Notes: generated by a model from the letters alone, not told the origin. A DNA stretch of 64,000 bases from Thamnidium elegans (GCA_025201345.1 JAIXMG010000023.1:124001-188000), one strand, 5' to 3'; numbered from the stretch's first letter, positions 1 to 12,544 are shown. Made by a program: numbers and translations.

Positions 1-639
1 TTTGGTAATCAATCTAGATATTCCTTGGGAAGTAGAAACTTACTTGCATCGTGTAGGACGTACTGGTAGATATGGTAAATAAAAAAGCAAATTTACTTCC
101 CAAAAAAATAAAATAAAAATTGACATAAATAAATAGGTACTTCGGGTATTGCCATTAATTTGATCGGACCTGATGATCAAGACTTTTTAAATACTCTAAT
201 AGAACAAGGTATTAATATTCAATCACTTCCAGGTAATATCTCCTTATCCATATATATATATATAAATAAAAATAAAAAACTGTATACAAATTAATATACT
301 AACAAGTATATAATAGATAAAGTATCATACAACCAATATGTAAAGGAGTTAACTGAAAATGAACAAGTTTCATTAAATAAACTTCAATCGGACATTATTA
401 AGGTAATTAGTACTTACCCCTCCCCCCCCCTCCCTCAATGGGAATATTAAACTCTCTTTTCTAAATAGACAAAACCAATTGTCATAAAGAACAAAAGAAC
501 CAAAAAGGAACATGTACCACGCACACATAAAAGGTTATCAACCAAACCAGCTCAGCAACAACAAGCTCAGCCTATACAACCTACCACTAAACCGATTATA
601 CAAAGTACTCATTTTATACCACCCGATCTATTCTTTTAA
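1..639 (+). CDS. DEAD-box RNA helicase, C-terminal part (DDX20/Gemin3-like), 5' truncated
   Basis: Exons 1-74, 137-232, 317-402 and 469-639 join in frame through GT-AG introns. The first exon carries the end of helicase domain 2: the run LDIPWEVETYLHRVGRTGRYG contains motif V/VI (HRVGRTGR), whose arginines contact ATP in DEAD-box enzymes. The following exon reads GTSGIAINLIG, the usual last strand of the RecA2 fold, and then a segment ending INIQSLP that resembles DDX20 of the SMN/snRNP-assembly complex. A short basic, Gln-rich tail ends at TAA 637-639. The N-terminal helicase domain lies outside the window, so the exact subfamily is inferred from about 60 residues. Another DEAD-box subfamily is possible. 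Confidence 0.85.
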
Positions 640-1103
640 GGGTCCAACAAATAAGGCGGGAAGATTTTTTTATTTTATTTTTTTTTATTATAAAATAAGA
701 ATTATTATATATTCAAAGGAGAAAAAAAAAAGGGGGGGGGGATAAAGTTTTTTTTTTGGGGGGAGGGGAGGGGAATAGGGAGAGAAAGTGGGGGGAATAA
801 GGAGTTTTTTTTTTGTGTTTTTTTTTTTTTGTATAAGTTTTGTTTGGATTAAAAAATATTAAAAAAAAGAAACAGAACCGGCCGATCAAAGCATAATAAA
901 TTAATAGAAATATATATAGAAAGAAAGAAAGAAAAAAAAAGTATAAGGGCATAAAAGAGAAGAGGTAAAAAAAGCACACAACCACGCGGAATCATAGAAA
1001 AATAAAATGGTATATACATAGCATAAGAATTGAAAAGAAAAAGGAAAGAATAGAGAGAGAGAGAGAGAGAGAGAGATAAAATGCGATGTTTTTGTTGTTG
1101 TTT
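640..1103. other. convergent intergenic spacer, low complexity
   Basis: This lies between the 3' ends of the helicase (+) and the homeobox gene (-). It holds poly-G/poly-T blocks around 730-830, purine-rich sequence, and a GA dinucleotide run at 1052-1075. Short ORFs here are low-complexity translations and are not supported as genes. Confidence 0.7.
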
Positions 1104-2163
1104 TTACATGTAACGATGAGTATCTCTAGGTAATAAATCAAAATGAGCGTCGAAAATAGGTTGTTGAGTATAATTGAAATTCATTTCGCCTTGATCAAAT
1201 ATAGGTTCAGATAAACGACGGAAAACCTAATTTATTATACCAATTAATATACAATTACACTTTTTTTTTTTTAAAAAAAAAACGTACCTCGTTTGACTGC
1301 AAGAAATTATCTTCGGTAGGTACCATTGGTTGAGAATATCTGCGACTTTCATCAAACATGGCATCATTATACATATTATGTCTCACAAGTTCTTGTTGAA
1401 GTAATGTAAAGTTTGGTTTAGTTTGTTCCATAACAGGCCATTGTTGATTTAAATCTTGATTATAAAATTTCTTATTCATAAAGACAGGATAATCATACAA
1501 TGCGTGTTGTTGTAAACCGGTAGTGTCAACAAATGGAGTCACAGGGGTCATGAGTAATTCTTCTTCGTCTGGATAAGATCCAGTACGGGTCATGGGTGTA
1601 GCTCCAAATAAATGACAATCATTACAAGTACAAGCTGAATGAACAGGAGAAGAAATCATAGTAGTAGGTGATTGATTCATGAAATCAAAACTGTTTGTAC
1701 TGGATTGTTTGACAAGTGGTTCCGAGATAATAGGATGATGATTAAGCTCAAGTGTTGATTCTGAGGGAGCATTGTTTGGAATGACAGTAGGATGAACTAC
1801 AGTAGATGACTTTTTTGAATTTACCGTCTTTTCTTTGGCTCTTCGATTTTGAAACCATACCTGAACACCTCTGGGAGTCATGACAAGCTTTTGAGCTAAC
1901 CATCTTCGAATAGCAGCGTTGGGTTTAGGGTTTTCAAGAAACGTCTTTTCAAGTACCTTGAATTGAGCTCGCGAGGTTCGACGACGGTGCTTAATTTCAA
2001 AAGGGTTGTAAAAAGTAGGTCGGAAATCATCGCCTTGTTGATAACTCTTTTCTTCCTTCTCTTGATAGAAAGGGGTGTCATGTAAAAATGGCATGTCTTC
2101 AAACGAAGTATTATTAAAGTTGTCGGGTTGACATAATTGTTTAAAATTTTTGTTGGTGTTCAT
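1104..2163 (-). CDS. homeodomain transcription factor
   Basis: Two exons, 2163-1288 and 1226-1104, are separated by a 61 nt intron and give 332 residues. Residues about 57-115 form a homeodomain. The recognition helix contains WFQNRRAKEK, with the invariant W, F, N and R that contact the DNA major groove. The rest is Asn/Ser/Thr-rich without other domains, and a C-T-C-N-D-C cluster follows the domain by about 70 residues. Without the intron, the ORF would end in a run of Phe and Lys encoded by the intron's homopolymer, so the second exon (ending ...THRYM) is preferred. It probably acts in the nucleus as a developmental regulator, as fungal homeobox proteins such as Phx1-type factors do. The exact orthologue is not recognised. 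Confidence 0.85.
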
Positions 2164-2283
2164 TATAAAAAGTGAATTTTTGTTTGTTTTAAAATAGTTT
2201 TTTTTTTTTTTTTATATGGACATAAAATGATGGATTTAATAAGTTTTTTTGTTTTTGTTTGTTCTTCCTTGGTTATATTTGTT

Positions 2284-2286
<3 letters not shown>

Positions 2287-2329
<43 letters not shown>
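2287..2329. repeat. (GA)n microsatellite
   Basis: About 21 uninterrupted GA units lie within 130 bp upstream of the homeobox start codon. On the homeobox (minus) strand this is a CT tract. Confidence 0.95.
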
Positions 2330-2333
<4 letters not shown>

Positions 2334-3085
2334 AAAAAAAAAAAGAGAAAAAAAAGAAAGTATATGTATATATATGGACAAAAAAGATGTAAAGAATCAA
2401 AAGAGAGGAAAAAAAATTGAAAGTACTTTTTGAGATTTAGTCTTTTTATATCGTCTGAAGGAATGCTGGGGGGTTTGATTAGTATTAAATGTGAGTTACA
2501 GTAATTTATAGTCTACGCGCGCGTGTGTGTGTGTGTAAGCGTGTATAAGCGTGTATGTGTCGGTGTGTGTATTAAAAGTGAAGGGGAGAAAAGGAAAAAT
2601 AAACAAGGGGTGGGGGGGATACTGAAAAGAAGTGGTTAAGGAGGTAACAATAATTTATTTTATTTTTTTTTTCCGAGAGAATAACTTTATTAACATGTGT
2701 ATGTATGCAAAACAATTCTTGTGTGTGTGTGTGTTTATAGTTGTGCATGTTAGCATACTTCTTTATGACTTGCACAATGAAGAAATCTCGGCCAGTTGTG
2801 ACAAATTTGAAATCAACTTTGATGTAAACAAATAAATAAAAGATAAATATAATTTTTGTGTAATCAACTATATTCTGACACTCTGCTGTCGATCGTGTGT
2901 ACACACATGTTCTCCTTTTATCTATAAAATGATGTTATTTCATATCATTTTTACATGTGAACCAAAACGGATGTAATAAATCGAAAGTAAAGTTTCACGG
3001 ATAAATCTGTGAAGTGTAACCAATCAGAAAAAAATCAAAATACCTTTTTTTTAGTTAATTAAGATGTCCTTATTAAATGGATAAT

Positions 3086-3120
<35 letters not shown>
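3086..3120. repeat. (GA)n microsatellite
   Basis: Interrupted then uninterrupted GA units in the homeobox/kinase intergenic region. Confidence 0.9.
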
Positions 3121-4356
3121 GATTAAATAGGGGATTGATCTACATACAAAAATCTTAAATTCAAACGTAATCGGTAACTATCCCGATGCTCACAAAAGGC
3201 TGTTTTTTTATTAATATATATTTTTAGAGCACTTGAATCCGATTCCGATAATTGACTCGAAAAAACCAGGAGAAAAAAAAAAAAAAAAAAAAGTATCACT
3301 ACTACAACTATTTAATGACAAGGAAAAAATAAATCATTTTAAGCAGAACAATATGTAAAGAAGAGAGAGAAGAGAAGGGGGTTTATATTTATCGAGAAGA
3401 AATGACGTGAGAACACAATTTATAAGAAAAACTATACACACATTTGCATTTATTAATATTTTGCATAACGCTTGCATTATTACACATCAGTATAGCTTTA
3501 ATTAAAAAAAAAAAAAAAACTTTGTTATTAACTAGGTTTATAGCTCTTCTCCCTCTCTATCCTATCATGTCTAAAAATACAGTATTTTTATAGGGAGAAA
3601 AAGGTAATTATAGAGCAGTAATAAAATCTCGATCAAATAAATATTGTCCATCGATTTCAACTCCTTTTTATTGGTACGCGTAACTTCTGTGCTTTTTTAT
3701 AAGAAAGTATTATACTCGGCTACTTCTATAAAAAGTTTGGATTATTTTCTCCCCTGTGACACTCTCAATTCCCCTTATTTCATGACGTCTGTGTAACTTT
3801 GTGCTTTCTTTCAGTTAAACAGTCACAAACTCCTAATTATTTCTCCTATATTTGATAGAACTTGATAGATGCTTAGTCTGTTTGAAGAAACACATAACAT
3901 TTATACATTAATGCTTTTTTTTTTTTTTTTATTTATTTTTTTTTTTTTAAAAAAAAACGATCTATAGCGTTTTTTCTTCCTTTTTACTTTTCTTTTTTTT
4001 TTTTTAAAAAAAAAAAAAAGTTCTTTTTTTTGCATGAATTTTCTTTTTTAAGAAGAAAAAAAAGCTTATATAAGTTTAAGAAAGAGTCAACCAAGTTTTT
4101 TCTTTATACCAAGGGGATAAACTCGACTATATTTAGATTTGTTAGTTACAATGTGATAGAAACGATATTTTGTAAATAAAAAACGTTGTGTCTTTTAACC
4201 AGACTAGAGTATAATTTCGGTTAAACTCCTATAATATCACCTTTTTTTTTCATTTCACTGATATCTACAGACATAATGCACATTATATAGATAATGGCTA
4301 GAATTTTTTTTTTATTATTATTGTTATATTCTTTATGTTTTTATTTTACCCTTTTT

Positions 4357-4362
<6 letters not shown>

Positions 4363-4400
<38 letters not shown>
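4363..4400. repeat. (CT)n microsatellite
   Basis: An uninterrupted CT tract about 165 bp upstream of the chosen start of the CH-kinase gene. It may be promoter or 5' UTR sequence. Confidence 0.95.
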
Positions 4401-4404
<4 letters not shown>

Positions 4405-4563
4405 TATATTTTTTATTTATTTCCTGCCTTTCAGTAAAAAAAAAAAAAAGGGCACTTTACGAAAACAATCATAAAAAGAAAAAGTTTATTTAAATATAAC
4501 TCTCTCTATATATACTCAAAAGTGGCACTCATTACAGTATTCAGTAGTCTTGCATTGTTTGTT

Positions 4564-7500
4564 ATGGCCTCATATGCTACCCCACGTATAGCACGATCCA
4601 AAAGTGGAGCAGATCTCTTATTCGATAAAATGAAACAAGAACAATATCGACAAGATGAAAGAGCTGCCATCGAATATTTAAATAAAACATTGGATATCTC
4701 TCTTTCTTTAAATAATCAATTACAGCATGAGTTAAGCGATGGAGTTTTACTATGCAAGTAAGTAAGGGGGCATACAAAAAAAATATTCTGTTTAGATTTA
4801 GGGGAATTGATTTTTTCTTATGTGTAGTCTTGTAAATAAATTAAAGCCCGGAACTATTAAACAAGTTGGACAAAAAGACCTTTCATTTATAAAGGTAAAG
4901 TCCTTTTTTTTTTTAACTGTGTACATATTGCTTATGCCTTTTTTTTTATATGTGTACAGATGGATAATATTACTCGTTTTTTACAAGGAGCTAGACAGGT
5001 ATATATATAATTCTTTTTTCACTAGTTTAGGAGAAAATTAGGAGTTTAGTGTATTTTGGGTTATATATCTACGTATTTGCGTATTTGTATATTCTGTGTG
5101 TGTGTGTGTGTGCGTGCGCGTTGTGTTTATAGAGAAAACAAGTATCATTGTTGAATCAAGGAGTAAATACTAAAACCAAAAAATATTTTTAGCTTGGATT
5201 AAATAATGCTCAGTTATTTGAAACAATTGATTTATTTGAGGCAAAAGATATGACAGCTGTAAGTAATTCTCCTCCCCCTCCCCCCCCTTTTTTTTTTGTT
5301 ATCGGGGCTTTGGAGAGATTTTCCTCCTCTTCCTTCTCCTCCTCCTCCTCTTGTGTATATAACATATTATTCTCCCTCTAATATTTGTATTTTAAATAAA
5401 ATAGGTCATCCATACAATTTTAGCAATCTCTCGACTGACAGACAAACAACTATCAACAACACATCATGATACTGAACATGTAGAAGGGGTGAACAAGTCT
5501 AATAAAAATTATCAGGAGTCCGGTATAATAAAAAACGGAGAGATATCTTCCATCAATAGTACGGATGGTATTGACCGAAATAGCGGTAAGTTGTGTGTAT
5601 ATGTGTTTGTGTTTGTGTGTGTGTGTGTGTGTGTGTATGTGTGTGTGTATAGCATTTTTACTGGTATCAAGTAAATAACCCTCTCCTTATTCTGCGTGTA
5701 GATGATGATGAGAAATCAACAACAAAGTACCGAGATGTACGAGATATCTTTGGTGAATTTACTGTATCCGGCACTACAAAAACTAACGTAAAAGAATCCA
5801 GACTTCGATTAAATAGAGACGCACTTGCAGCATCTCGTAAGCTAGGACTTCGATCTACATTTACCGGTACATCACATGTACCGGAAGAAGAAGATCAAGA
5901 TATCGGCATTCGATCTCGTACCACACCTTCTTCGCCTACCAACAATAGCTTTTCAAGACCACCAAAGTCACCGTTACGTCTTCCTCCTCGATATGACGAT
6001 ACCAATGAAGACTACCATCATCAAAGATTTTCATTGGATACGCCTCCATTAGATATGGCTAGGTCACTTTCCATTTCTTCAGTTAATTCTTCTGTCTCTA
6101 CCACTTTACCAAAGACACCTAAAAACGCATCTTATTCTTCTCGCAAAGGCAAAGCGTCTATTTTATCCGACGAAGAAAATATGATCTTGGAAGATCAAGA
6201 ACTGGATATCTCAGAGATTAAACAAAAGAAGAATAGTCGTCGAATCTCTTCTCCGGCAGAACGAAAGAGACAAAGCCATACTTTTCCCAACAGAAATAAT
6301 AATGCGTCAAGTAGCAATACCCATAACAAAAAGAGAGAGATATTAATGAAGGAAGAAGGGGGTTCTCCTATTTTAGGTGGTAGTTTAGGCCATAAATTAG
6401 ATCGTCAGTATCGTGAGACTGCAAATGAAATATTGGCAAAGAAACCGTCAGATGAACATGATGATAAAGAAGAGAAATTATTATTACTTAGTAAAGATGG
6501 TTTAACCACTACACATTATGTAAGTTTTATTTTTTTTATTTTATTTATTTTGTTTTACTAAAAGTTTTTTTTTTCTATTGTAGCAATTGGGTAACTGTAT
6601 AGGTAAAGGACAATTTGGTTCAGTCTATCGTGCACTTGATCTAGCTACAGGTGAAATTGTAGCAGTCAAGAGGCTCTTTCTTGAAGACGGTGCACTTGAA
6701 GAAGAAATCATGGCAAGTATATTTTTTTTTTTTTTTTACTCCTTAGTTTAGTTTTCAATATTGACTAATAATAATTTTTTTTTCTCTCTTTTAGAAAGAA
6801 GTTGCTTTACTTAAAACTTTATCACATTCCAATGTAATCCGATACCTTGGATTTGTTCAAAGCAAACACAGTATTAACATCATACTCGAATTTGCTGAAA
6901 ATGGTTCTCTCATGTCTACCTTAAAAGCATTTGGCGCATTTCCTGAAAAATTGGTGGCTTCCTTTTGTATAAAGATTTTAAACGGTCTTGAATATCTTCA
7001 TTCTAACCAAGTCGTTCATTGTGATTTAAAAGCTGCTAATATTTTAACCACAAAGACTGGTGATGTAAAATTGACTGATTTTGGTGTATCACTCAATTTA
7101 AAAATTAAGGGGGCCGATGCAGGTTCTGTATCTGGTACCCCTAATTGGAGTAAGTGAATAAGAGCAACAACAATAAAATTCGTTTGACTAACAGTAAATA
7201 TATTATTATGTAGTGGCACCTGAAGTGATTGAACTCAAAGGAGCTTCTACTAAATCAGATATCTGGTCATTAGGCTGTACATTGGTAGAGCTTGTGACAG
7301 GAAAACCACTTTATGCCGACTTAATTGCCATGTCAGTCATGTTTCGTATTGTAGAAGATCCTGTACCACCTCTACCCGATACCATCTCTGAAGAAATGAA
7401 GAGTTTCTTGACAGCTTGTTTTCAAAAGGATCCTGAATCACGCCCTTCCGCAACCCAATTAAAAGAACATGCTTGGATATTACAAAACCAACAACGTATT

Positions 7501-8444
7501 AAAAAGACCGAGACTTATTCTCATGATCTATCAAGTTACTTGAGAAATCATCCAAAGCCTGAAGGAGAAGAAGACGACGACGATGATGAAGAGGAAGAAG
7601 AACATTTGGAGTTAAATAACAGTAATTTGACTTTAAGAAATAGCAGTAATGTAGATGATTTGATGAGCAAACATCCCAATGAAAGTCAAGTGACCTTGTT
7701 TGGCGATGAGGATGATGAAGACGGTCATACAAAAGTACCGCTTGGCCTAAGAGACGAAGAAGATTATATCACGCATAGATTTATACATACATCATTTGGA
7801 AAAGGTAAATACTATTTTTTTTTTTTTGTTGAAAAAAAAACATTCATCTTATTATTATTATTTTGCTCCAAGTGGTAGAATGCAAAGTATGCGGTGATTT
7901 AATGACTGCACAATCCATCTTTTGTGAAGTGTGCGCGCTTATTTGTCACGACGAATGTAAGAAATCAGCGTTCTCATGTCCCCCCAAAGTAAACGAGCAA
8001 CAACCCTCGTACGATGTAAGTAAAAAAAAAAAATTACCAGTGAATAATTCATACTTACATTTTTTTTTTTTTTAAATTTTTTTTTTGTAGTGGGTGTTTT
8101 CTGCAAAGATCTATAACCGCGGTCGTAAATCAAGCGACTTAAGAAGTAGTATTATAAACAACAACCATAAAAACACAATACCAGCAGCAGTCCAATTAAA
8201 GCCAGAGGATGCAGAAAGTATTCGACAGTATGCATTAGCGCTAGGTCTTACACCACAGGAGGAACAAGCGCTTAATGGAAATCAAGCACTATTATCACAT
8301 ACACTGTTACTGCAACAGCAGCATAAGATCGATCCTGGTACCCTCAGACATAAAGTGATGAACTCAAAAACATTTAGTAAGGATGAAAAAAAGAAACGCA
8401 ATATCAATGGAAGAAGACAATCTGAAGAGTGTATTATTTCTTGA
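4564..8444 (+). CDS. CH domain - Cdc7/Cdc15-type protein kinase - C1 domain protein
   Basis: Eleven exons: 4564-4757, 4828-4894, 4960-4998, 5193-5258, 5405-5585, 5702-6519, 6584-6712, 6795-7149, 7214-7804, 7879-8015, 8091-8444; about 976 residues. ATG 4564 is used because the ORF extends upstream only to a GTG. Residues about 25-125 form a calponin-homology domain (ELSDGVLLCNLVNKLKPG). A Ser/Pro-rich linker follows. Residues 456-705 are a kinase of the STE Cdc7/Cdc15/SepH class: GKGQFGSVY P-loop, AVKR lysine, DFG and APE. The catalytic loop reads HCDLKAAN, with Cys in place of the HRD Arg. Around 800-850 is a C1-like zinc motif (CKVC, CEVC, CHDEC). The family runs the septation initiation network, so a role in septation or polarity is inferred. 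Intron 7 starts with GC. Confidence 0.85.
5606..5650. repeat. (GT)n run within an intron
   Basis: A GT-rich tract just inside the donor of the kinase gene's fifth intron. Confidence 0.85.
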
Positions 8445-8722
8445 AAAAAAAACATCCTTAACCACACATACCTATTTATTAATTATTAACTTTTTTTCTC
8501 CTCTTTTCTTATTACCTAATATTACTCGTTTGTAATTGTATACCAATCCCCAATCCCCCTTCCCCCCCCCCTTTTTTTTTTGTTTCTCTTTTTGAGTGGG
8601 GAAAAAAAAGACAGTTATTTTTCTTGATAATATATTGAAATAATTTTGTTTTGTTAAAATACTTTTGGATATTGAAAAAAGGTTATGGACTAATAATGCA
8701 TTATTTATTGTTGAGAGGATAT

Positions 8723-8757
<35 letters not shown>

Positions 8758-8861
8758 ATATGGCGGGATGATGTTAATTTTTTTTTTATATAAGGGAAGG
8801 CGGGGAGACAAAGTATACAGACTATAGTCAAATAAATGCTGATAGCATAAAGTTGATGTAA
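8445..8861. other. convergent 3' spacer with long poly-T
   Basis: Lies between the ends of the kinase gene (+) and the Tho1-like gene (-). It includes an uninterrupted T run of about 32 nt at 8725-8756. No gene is supported here. Confidence 0.6.
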
Positions 8862-10471
8862 TTAATTGCGACGTTTTTTGTTAACCTAAAAAAAAAAAAT
8901 ATCCATAGAATTAGTCTTTTTGCCACAAAAAAAAAAAAAAAAAAAAAATTTACTCCTCCCCCCCTCTCCCCCCCCCCCCCAAAAAAGATATATATACTTA
9001 CAGGTGTTGGTGGTGGTCCTCTACCTCGAAGACGTTTCATACCTGAGCTTACGGTCACTGTTCTTCCGTTCATATTAGTTGGATTAGCAGCATGGATCAA
9101 GATATTTCTACCGGACGTTCTTCTTTGTGTTTGAGCTGGTTTTGCGGGTGCTGTTGCAATAGTGACAATACGACCATTCTTGGCTTGTGGTATATTATTA
9201 TTTATAGCATTTACTTTTCTATTATTAATAATGGATCGCTTATTTTGATTGATAGCACCTGGAGTTAACCTGTTGTTGATATTACTTTGCTTCTTATTTA
9301 ATACGTTGTTCTTGGTGACAACCATCGTTACTGCCTTTTTATTTGTTACGGGTGTGTTCTTTTGAACTCGGCCTTGTTTTACTTTTTGAAACACTTGCTT
9401 TACATTTTCCTTCTTTTTACCTACGACTGCTGCTTTTGTAGGTGCATTTACTTTGGTTTGTTTATTAGTAGTAGGGGTATTAAGTTTTTTCTTGGGTTCA
9501 GGTACTGCTGCTTTGATAGGAATGCCAAATCGTTCAGCACGCTTTCGGAGTCGTTCTTGGAAGTCGTCTGCGGGTTTCTCTGTCTTTGTTTCGGGTTTTT
9601 CGGCCGGGATTCCAAATCGTTCTGCTCGCTTCTTGAGAACATCTTGTGGTTTTTCCGGCTGCTTTTTATCCTCGTCTTTTGTAACAGATGTAATACCAAA
9701 TCGTTCTGCACGTTTCTTTAAAATCTCTTCTGAAATAGCGGGTTTGGGCTTACTGGCTGTGATAGGTGTGGCTGCTGCTGGAGCCTTGACGTTCTTTGGT
9801 TTTTTTTTGGAAGGCTCTTCTTTTGTAGCTGGCGCAGTAATACCAAATCGGGCGGCGCGAATTTGTTGTCTTTTCTTCTCATCCAATTTAGGGTCAGGCA
9901 AAGCAACCTTTACGACTTTCTTAACTGTGTTTTTCGTGGTTGTAGTGGCTGCGGTGGTAGTAGCTGTTACAGCTGAAGCAGCCTTTGCTTCGAAAGTAAT
10001 GGGTGTGAACTTGAATGAAGAGTTGGCATTATCATCAAGTTTCTTATCATCTTCAATAGTAATCACGTTTGTTGGTGATGTGGATTTTTGAACAGGTGGG
10101 TCTGCTTTGACTGGTGCTTTCTTTCCGTAAAATAAGAAATCATCTTCGTCGTCAGATAATACACTTTCCTTCTGATACACAACGGGCTTTTCGAGAGACA
10201 GGTCGTCAAATATAGCGTCGCTAGGAAGGTCACTTGTGATCAAATCGTCACTAAAAATTTGTTAGAATATATAAGAGAGAAGGTTACTTAAAAAAAAAAC
10301 TTACAGTTTACTTTCGTCGAATTCCAATTCAAATTCTTTTTCAAGATTCTCTAAAGCTTTACGTTCATCATTTCTGACTAATCTTTCAATAAGATCTTCC
10401 TTTTTACCAGAGTGAGGGATACCACTCTTTTGTAACAATTCTAAATAACAATTCAGTACATTTAAAATAAC

Positions 10472-10503
<32 letters not shown>

Positions 10504-10546
10504 CTTGAAGTTCTTTTACTTTTAAACTCTTGTATTTTTCAGACAT
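8862..10546 (-). CDS. SAP-domain RNA-binding/export protein, Tho1/SARNP (CIP29)-like
   Basis: Exons 10546-10504, 10440-10305, 10250-9002 and 8885-8862 give about 483 residues. Residues about 5-42 match a SAP motif (LKVKELQELLQKSGIPHSG), which binds DNA or RNA. The protein then carries four spaced copies of an (R)AxRFGI motif (RAARFGI, KRAERFGI twice, RKRAERFGI), the signature repeat of Tho1/SARNP. These proteins join nascent transcripts and work with the DEAD-box ATPase Sub2/UAP56 in mRNP assembly and export. The remainder is Lys/Ala/Pro/Thr-rich and basic, typical of a disordered RNA-binding tail. It is longer than yeast Tho1 or human SARNP (about 210-220 residues), mainly through linkers and tail. 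The last exon encodes only VNKKRRN. Confidence 0.85.
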
Positions 10547-10547
10547 T

Positions 10548-10588
<41 letters not shown>

Positions 10589-12544
10589 AATAAAATAAAC
10601 GATGTTAAAAAAAGGAAAAAGAAAAAAACTTTTTTGTTGTTTCGCGAGTATGAAAAAAAAAAAAAAAAGAAAAAAAAAAAAAAGTGACGCAATTTTTTTT
10701 TATCATTACTGCTAAATAGGTTTATATGGTCATGGCTTTAAATAGTTGTAAGGCGAGCACTTTTTGTGTTAAGGATAGTTTGAGGTAAATAGGGATTCTC
10801 AGGTCGAAAAAATCAATCGCTCGTACCTAGAAAATGGAGAATACAAAGTACTTGATGCGGATCAAGTAAATAGAAAGGTTATTAATTTAACACTGAGAAA
10901 CCCTATCCGTACCTAAACTACGTATAGTAGCATTCTATCGCTGTTTGACACAGATATTTTACATTTTAGTTTGCAGAAACCAACCAATTCTGATAAAAGT
11001 AATTTCACTGCAGCGAAATATACGAACATTTAAAAAATAGACCGCATGAGCTATTTTATCAGCCTACTAATTATTTATTTTATCTTCTTTTATGTCCACA
11101 CAAAAGGATTACTGTTCTTCTTAAATCAACTGCAGAGCATAAGAGCTCTACTTACCGACCAACAAGGTAAAAAAAAAATCAACCCGTTGGAAACAAAACG
11201 TCTAATATTATTAACTTCCTTTGTTAATAGGAAACAAAAAGTACACTAATGTTAATCGAATTAATAATCTATTAGGTGTTCATAGATACAAATGAATCAG
11301 ATGACGGCAGTGTTTTCTGTCAAAACAATTGTCTACGCTTAGTATTAAGGCTGTCTTTTTTTTTAAAAAAAAAATACATATAACCTTGGCAGAAAAAGAA
11401 ATGGCAATAGGTTTATTTAAATCAGTATTAATAAAAGGAATTTTTATACAGTTCGTAACAGGGGAAAGATACATTATTGGGGATACTATCCAGTTTCGTG
11501 ACTAATATTAAAATCACGTTTCTCACCTTATGCATACTTTTTTTTTGTACGCTTTTATGGATGATAAAATAAAAACTAGTATCTACGTGATTCCAGAATC
11601 ATGCCATATTCGTTCTACATATTAGGTTAGTGTACATGATTGGCTCAAAACCCAAGGTGCTGGATCAGGCGCAGCCAAAAAGAAAAGATGTTTCGCGAAG
11701 CTCCAAAACACTACATACAATATATTGTTTCATTAATAGTATATATAACCAACCTAATATATGAGCGCGCAGAATATAATCATCTGCTTTTTGACGTATT
11801 AAATATATTGATTTAGTGGTCAAAAATACGCGGTAAAGTAGTAGAAACTTCATTTGGTTTTTGATACGATTGCTCAATATTATTATAGCTGAAATACGAG
11901 GTCCTTTGTATTATTCGATAACAGACTTCGTTATGTATAAAAAGATACAATATATACATTTTATCAAAGTTTTTTTTTAAAAGGTCGTACACCGTGAACT
12001 TTTTTTTTTTTTTTTTTTAAAAAAAAAGAATATGTATCACTTATTTATAATGCTATTTTTTAAAAGTAGCTTACCAAAAAAAAAAAGACAAATAATGCAA
12101 GAAAGATATATAGAATCGTTTTTAAAACGTAGGTTTTGAAAATAAGTATATACATATTGATTCATAAAATATTGCTGAATAGTTAAAATAAACAGGATAT
12201 ATAATTATCCTTGGAGTACGTCCCCTTTTTCTAAAAAAAAAAATGCTTTACGATGCTGCGGTTTTTTTCTTTCTTACTATAAACAATAGAACTGCGGTTA
12301 ACAGCAACGTTTCCCACTCTTTTTTTTTTAGATTAAAACCTTGTACATCAATAACCCAATCAAACAAGAACCCGCAGCCCGTTTTTAAGAAAAATTGAGG
12401 ATACAAGGTGCTTGTTCAACGGTGTTTTAAAAAAAAAAAAAGTCGAGTTTTTTTTGTGACTGGAAAAAGTTCGAACAATATCTTGGGGCACAGCTTGATC
12501 AACATATAAACCTTCCCTTTTTACCAAGCCTTCGACACAGTAAT
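10547..12544. other. 2 kb intergenic region, no gene recognised
   Basis: This sits between divergent starts (Tho1-like on minus, eS27 on plus). T-run/A-run pairs lie at 10550-10590 and 12001-12027. Several 60-70 codon ORFs are present on both strands but lack recognisable domains, have biased composition, and show no exon-like continuation. It may include the eS27 promoter at its right end. Confidence 0.55.

Larger units (their letters stand above)
2164..4563. other. 2.4 kb divergent intergenic region rich in microsatellites
   Basis: This is the shared upstream region of the homeobox gene (-) and the CH-kinase gene (+). It contains GA runs at 2287-2329 and 3086-3120, a GT run near 2521-2536, a CT run at 4363-4400, and T-run/A-run pairs at 3915-3957 and 3993-4019. 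The small ORFs in it translate repeats (for example Arg-Glu or Ser-Leu). I see no conserved protein or RNA gene. Its length compared with other gaps in the window suggests extended regulatory sequence for one or both neighbours. Confidence 0.6.

Noticed and set aside
713..985. 90-codon ORF on the minus strand, Phe/Tyr/Lys-rich
   Set aside because: It is a translation of homopolymers and microsatellite sequence between two convergent genes, with no domain or splice continuity.
2163..2381. ORF of alternating Ser-Leu (minus) and Arg-Glu (plus) near 2287-2329
   Set aside because: Both arise from the same GA dinucleotide run, so the coding appearance is an artefact of the repeat.
4522..4563. GTG at 4522 as start of the CH-kinase protein
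   Set aside because: Non-ATG starts are not expected in a fungal nuclear gene, and ATG 4564 lies in frame with the CH domain complete.
9453..10091. 212-codon ORF on the plus strand inside the Tho1-like gene
   Set aside because: It is antisense to the exon that carries the RFGI repeats; its regular motifs are mirror images of those repeats.
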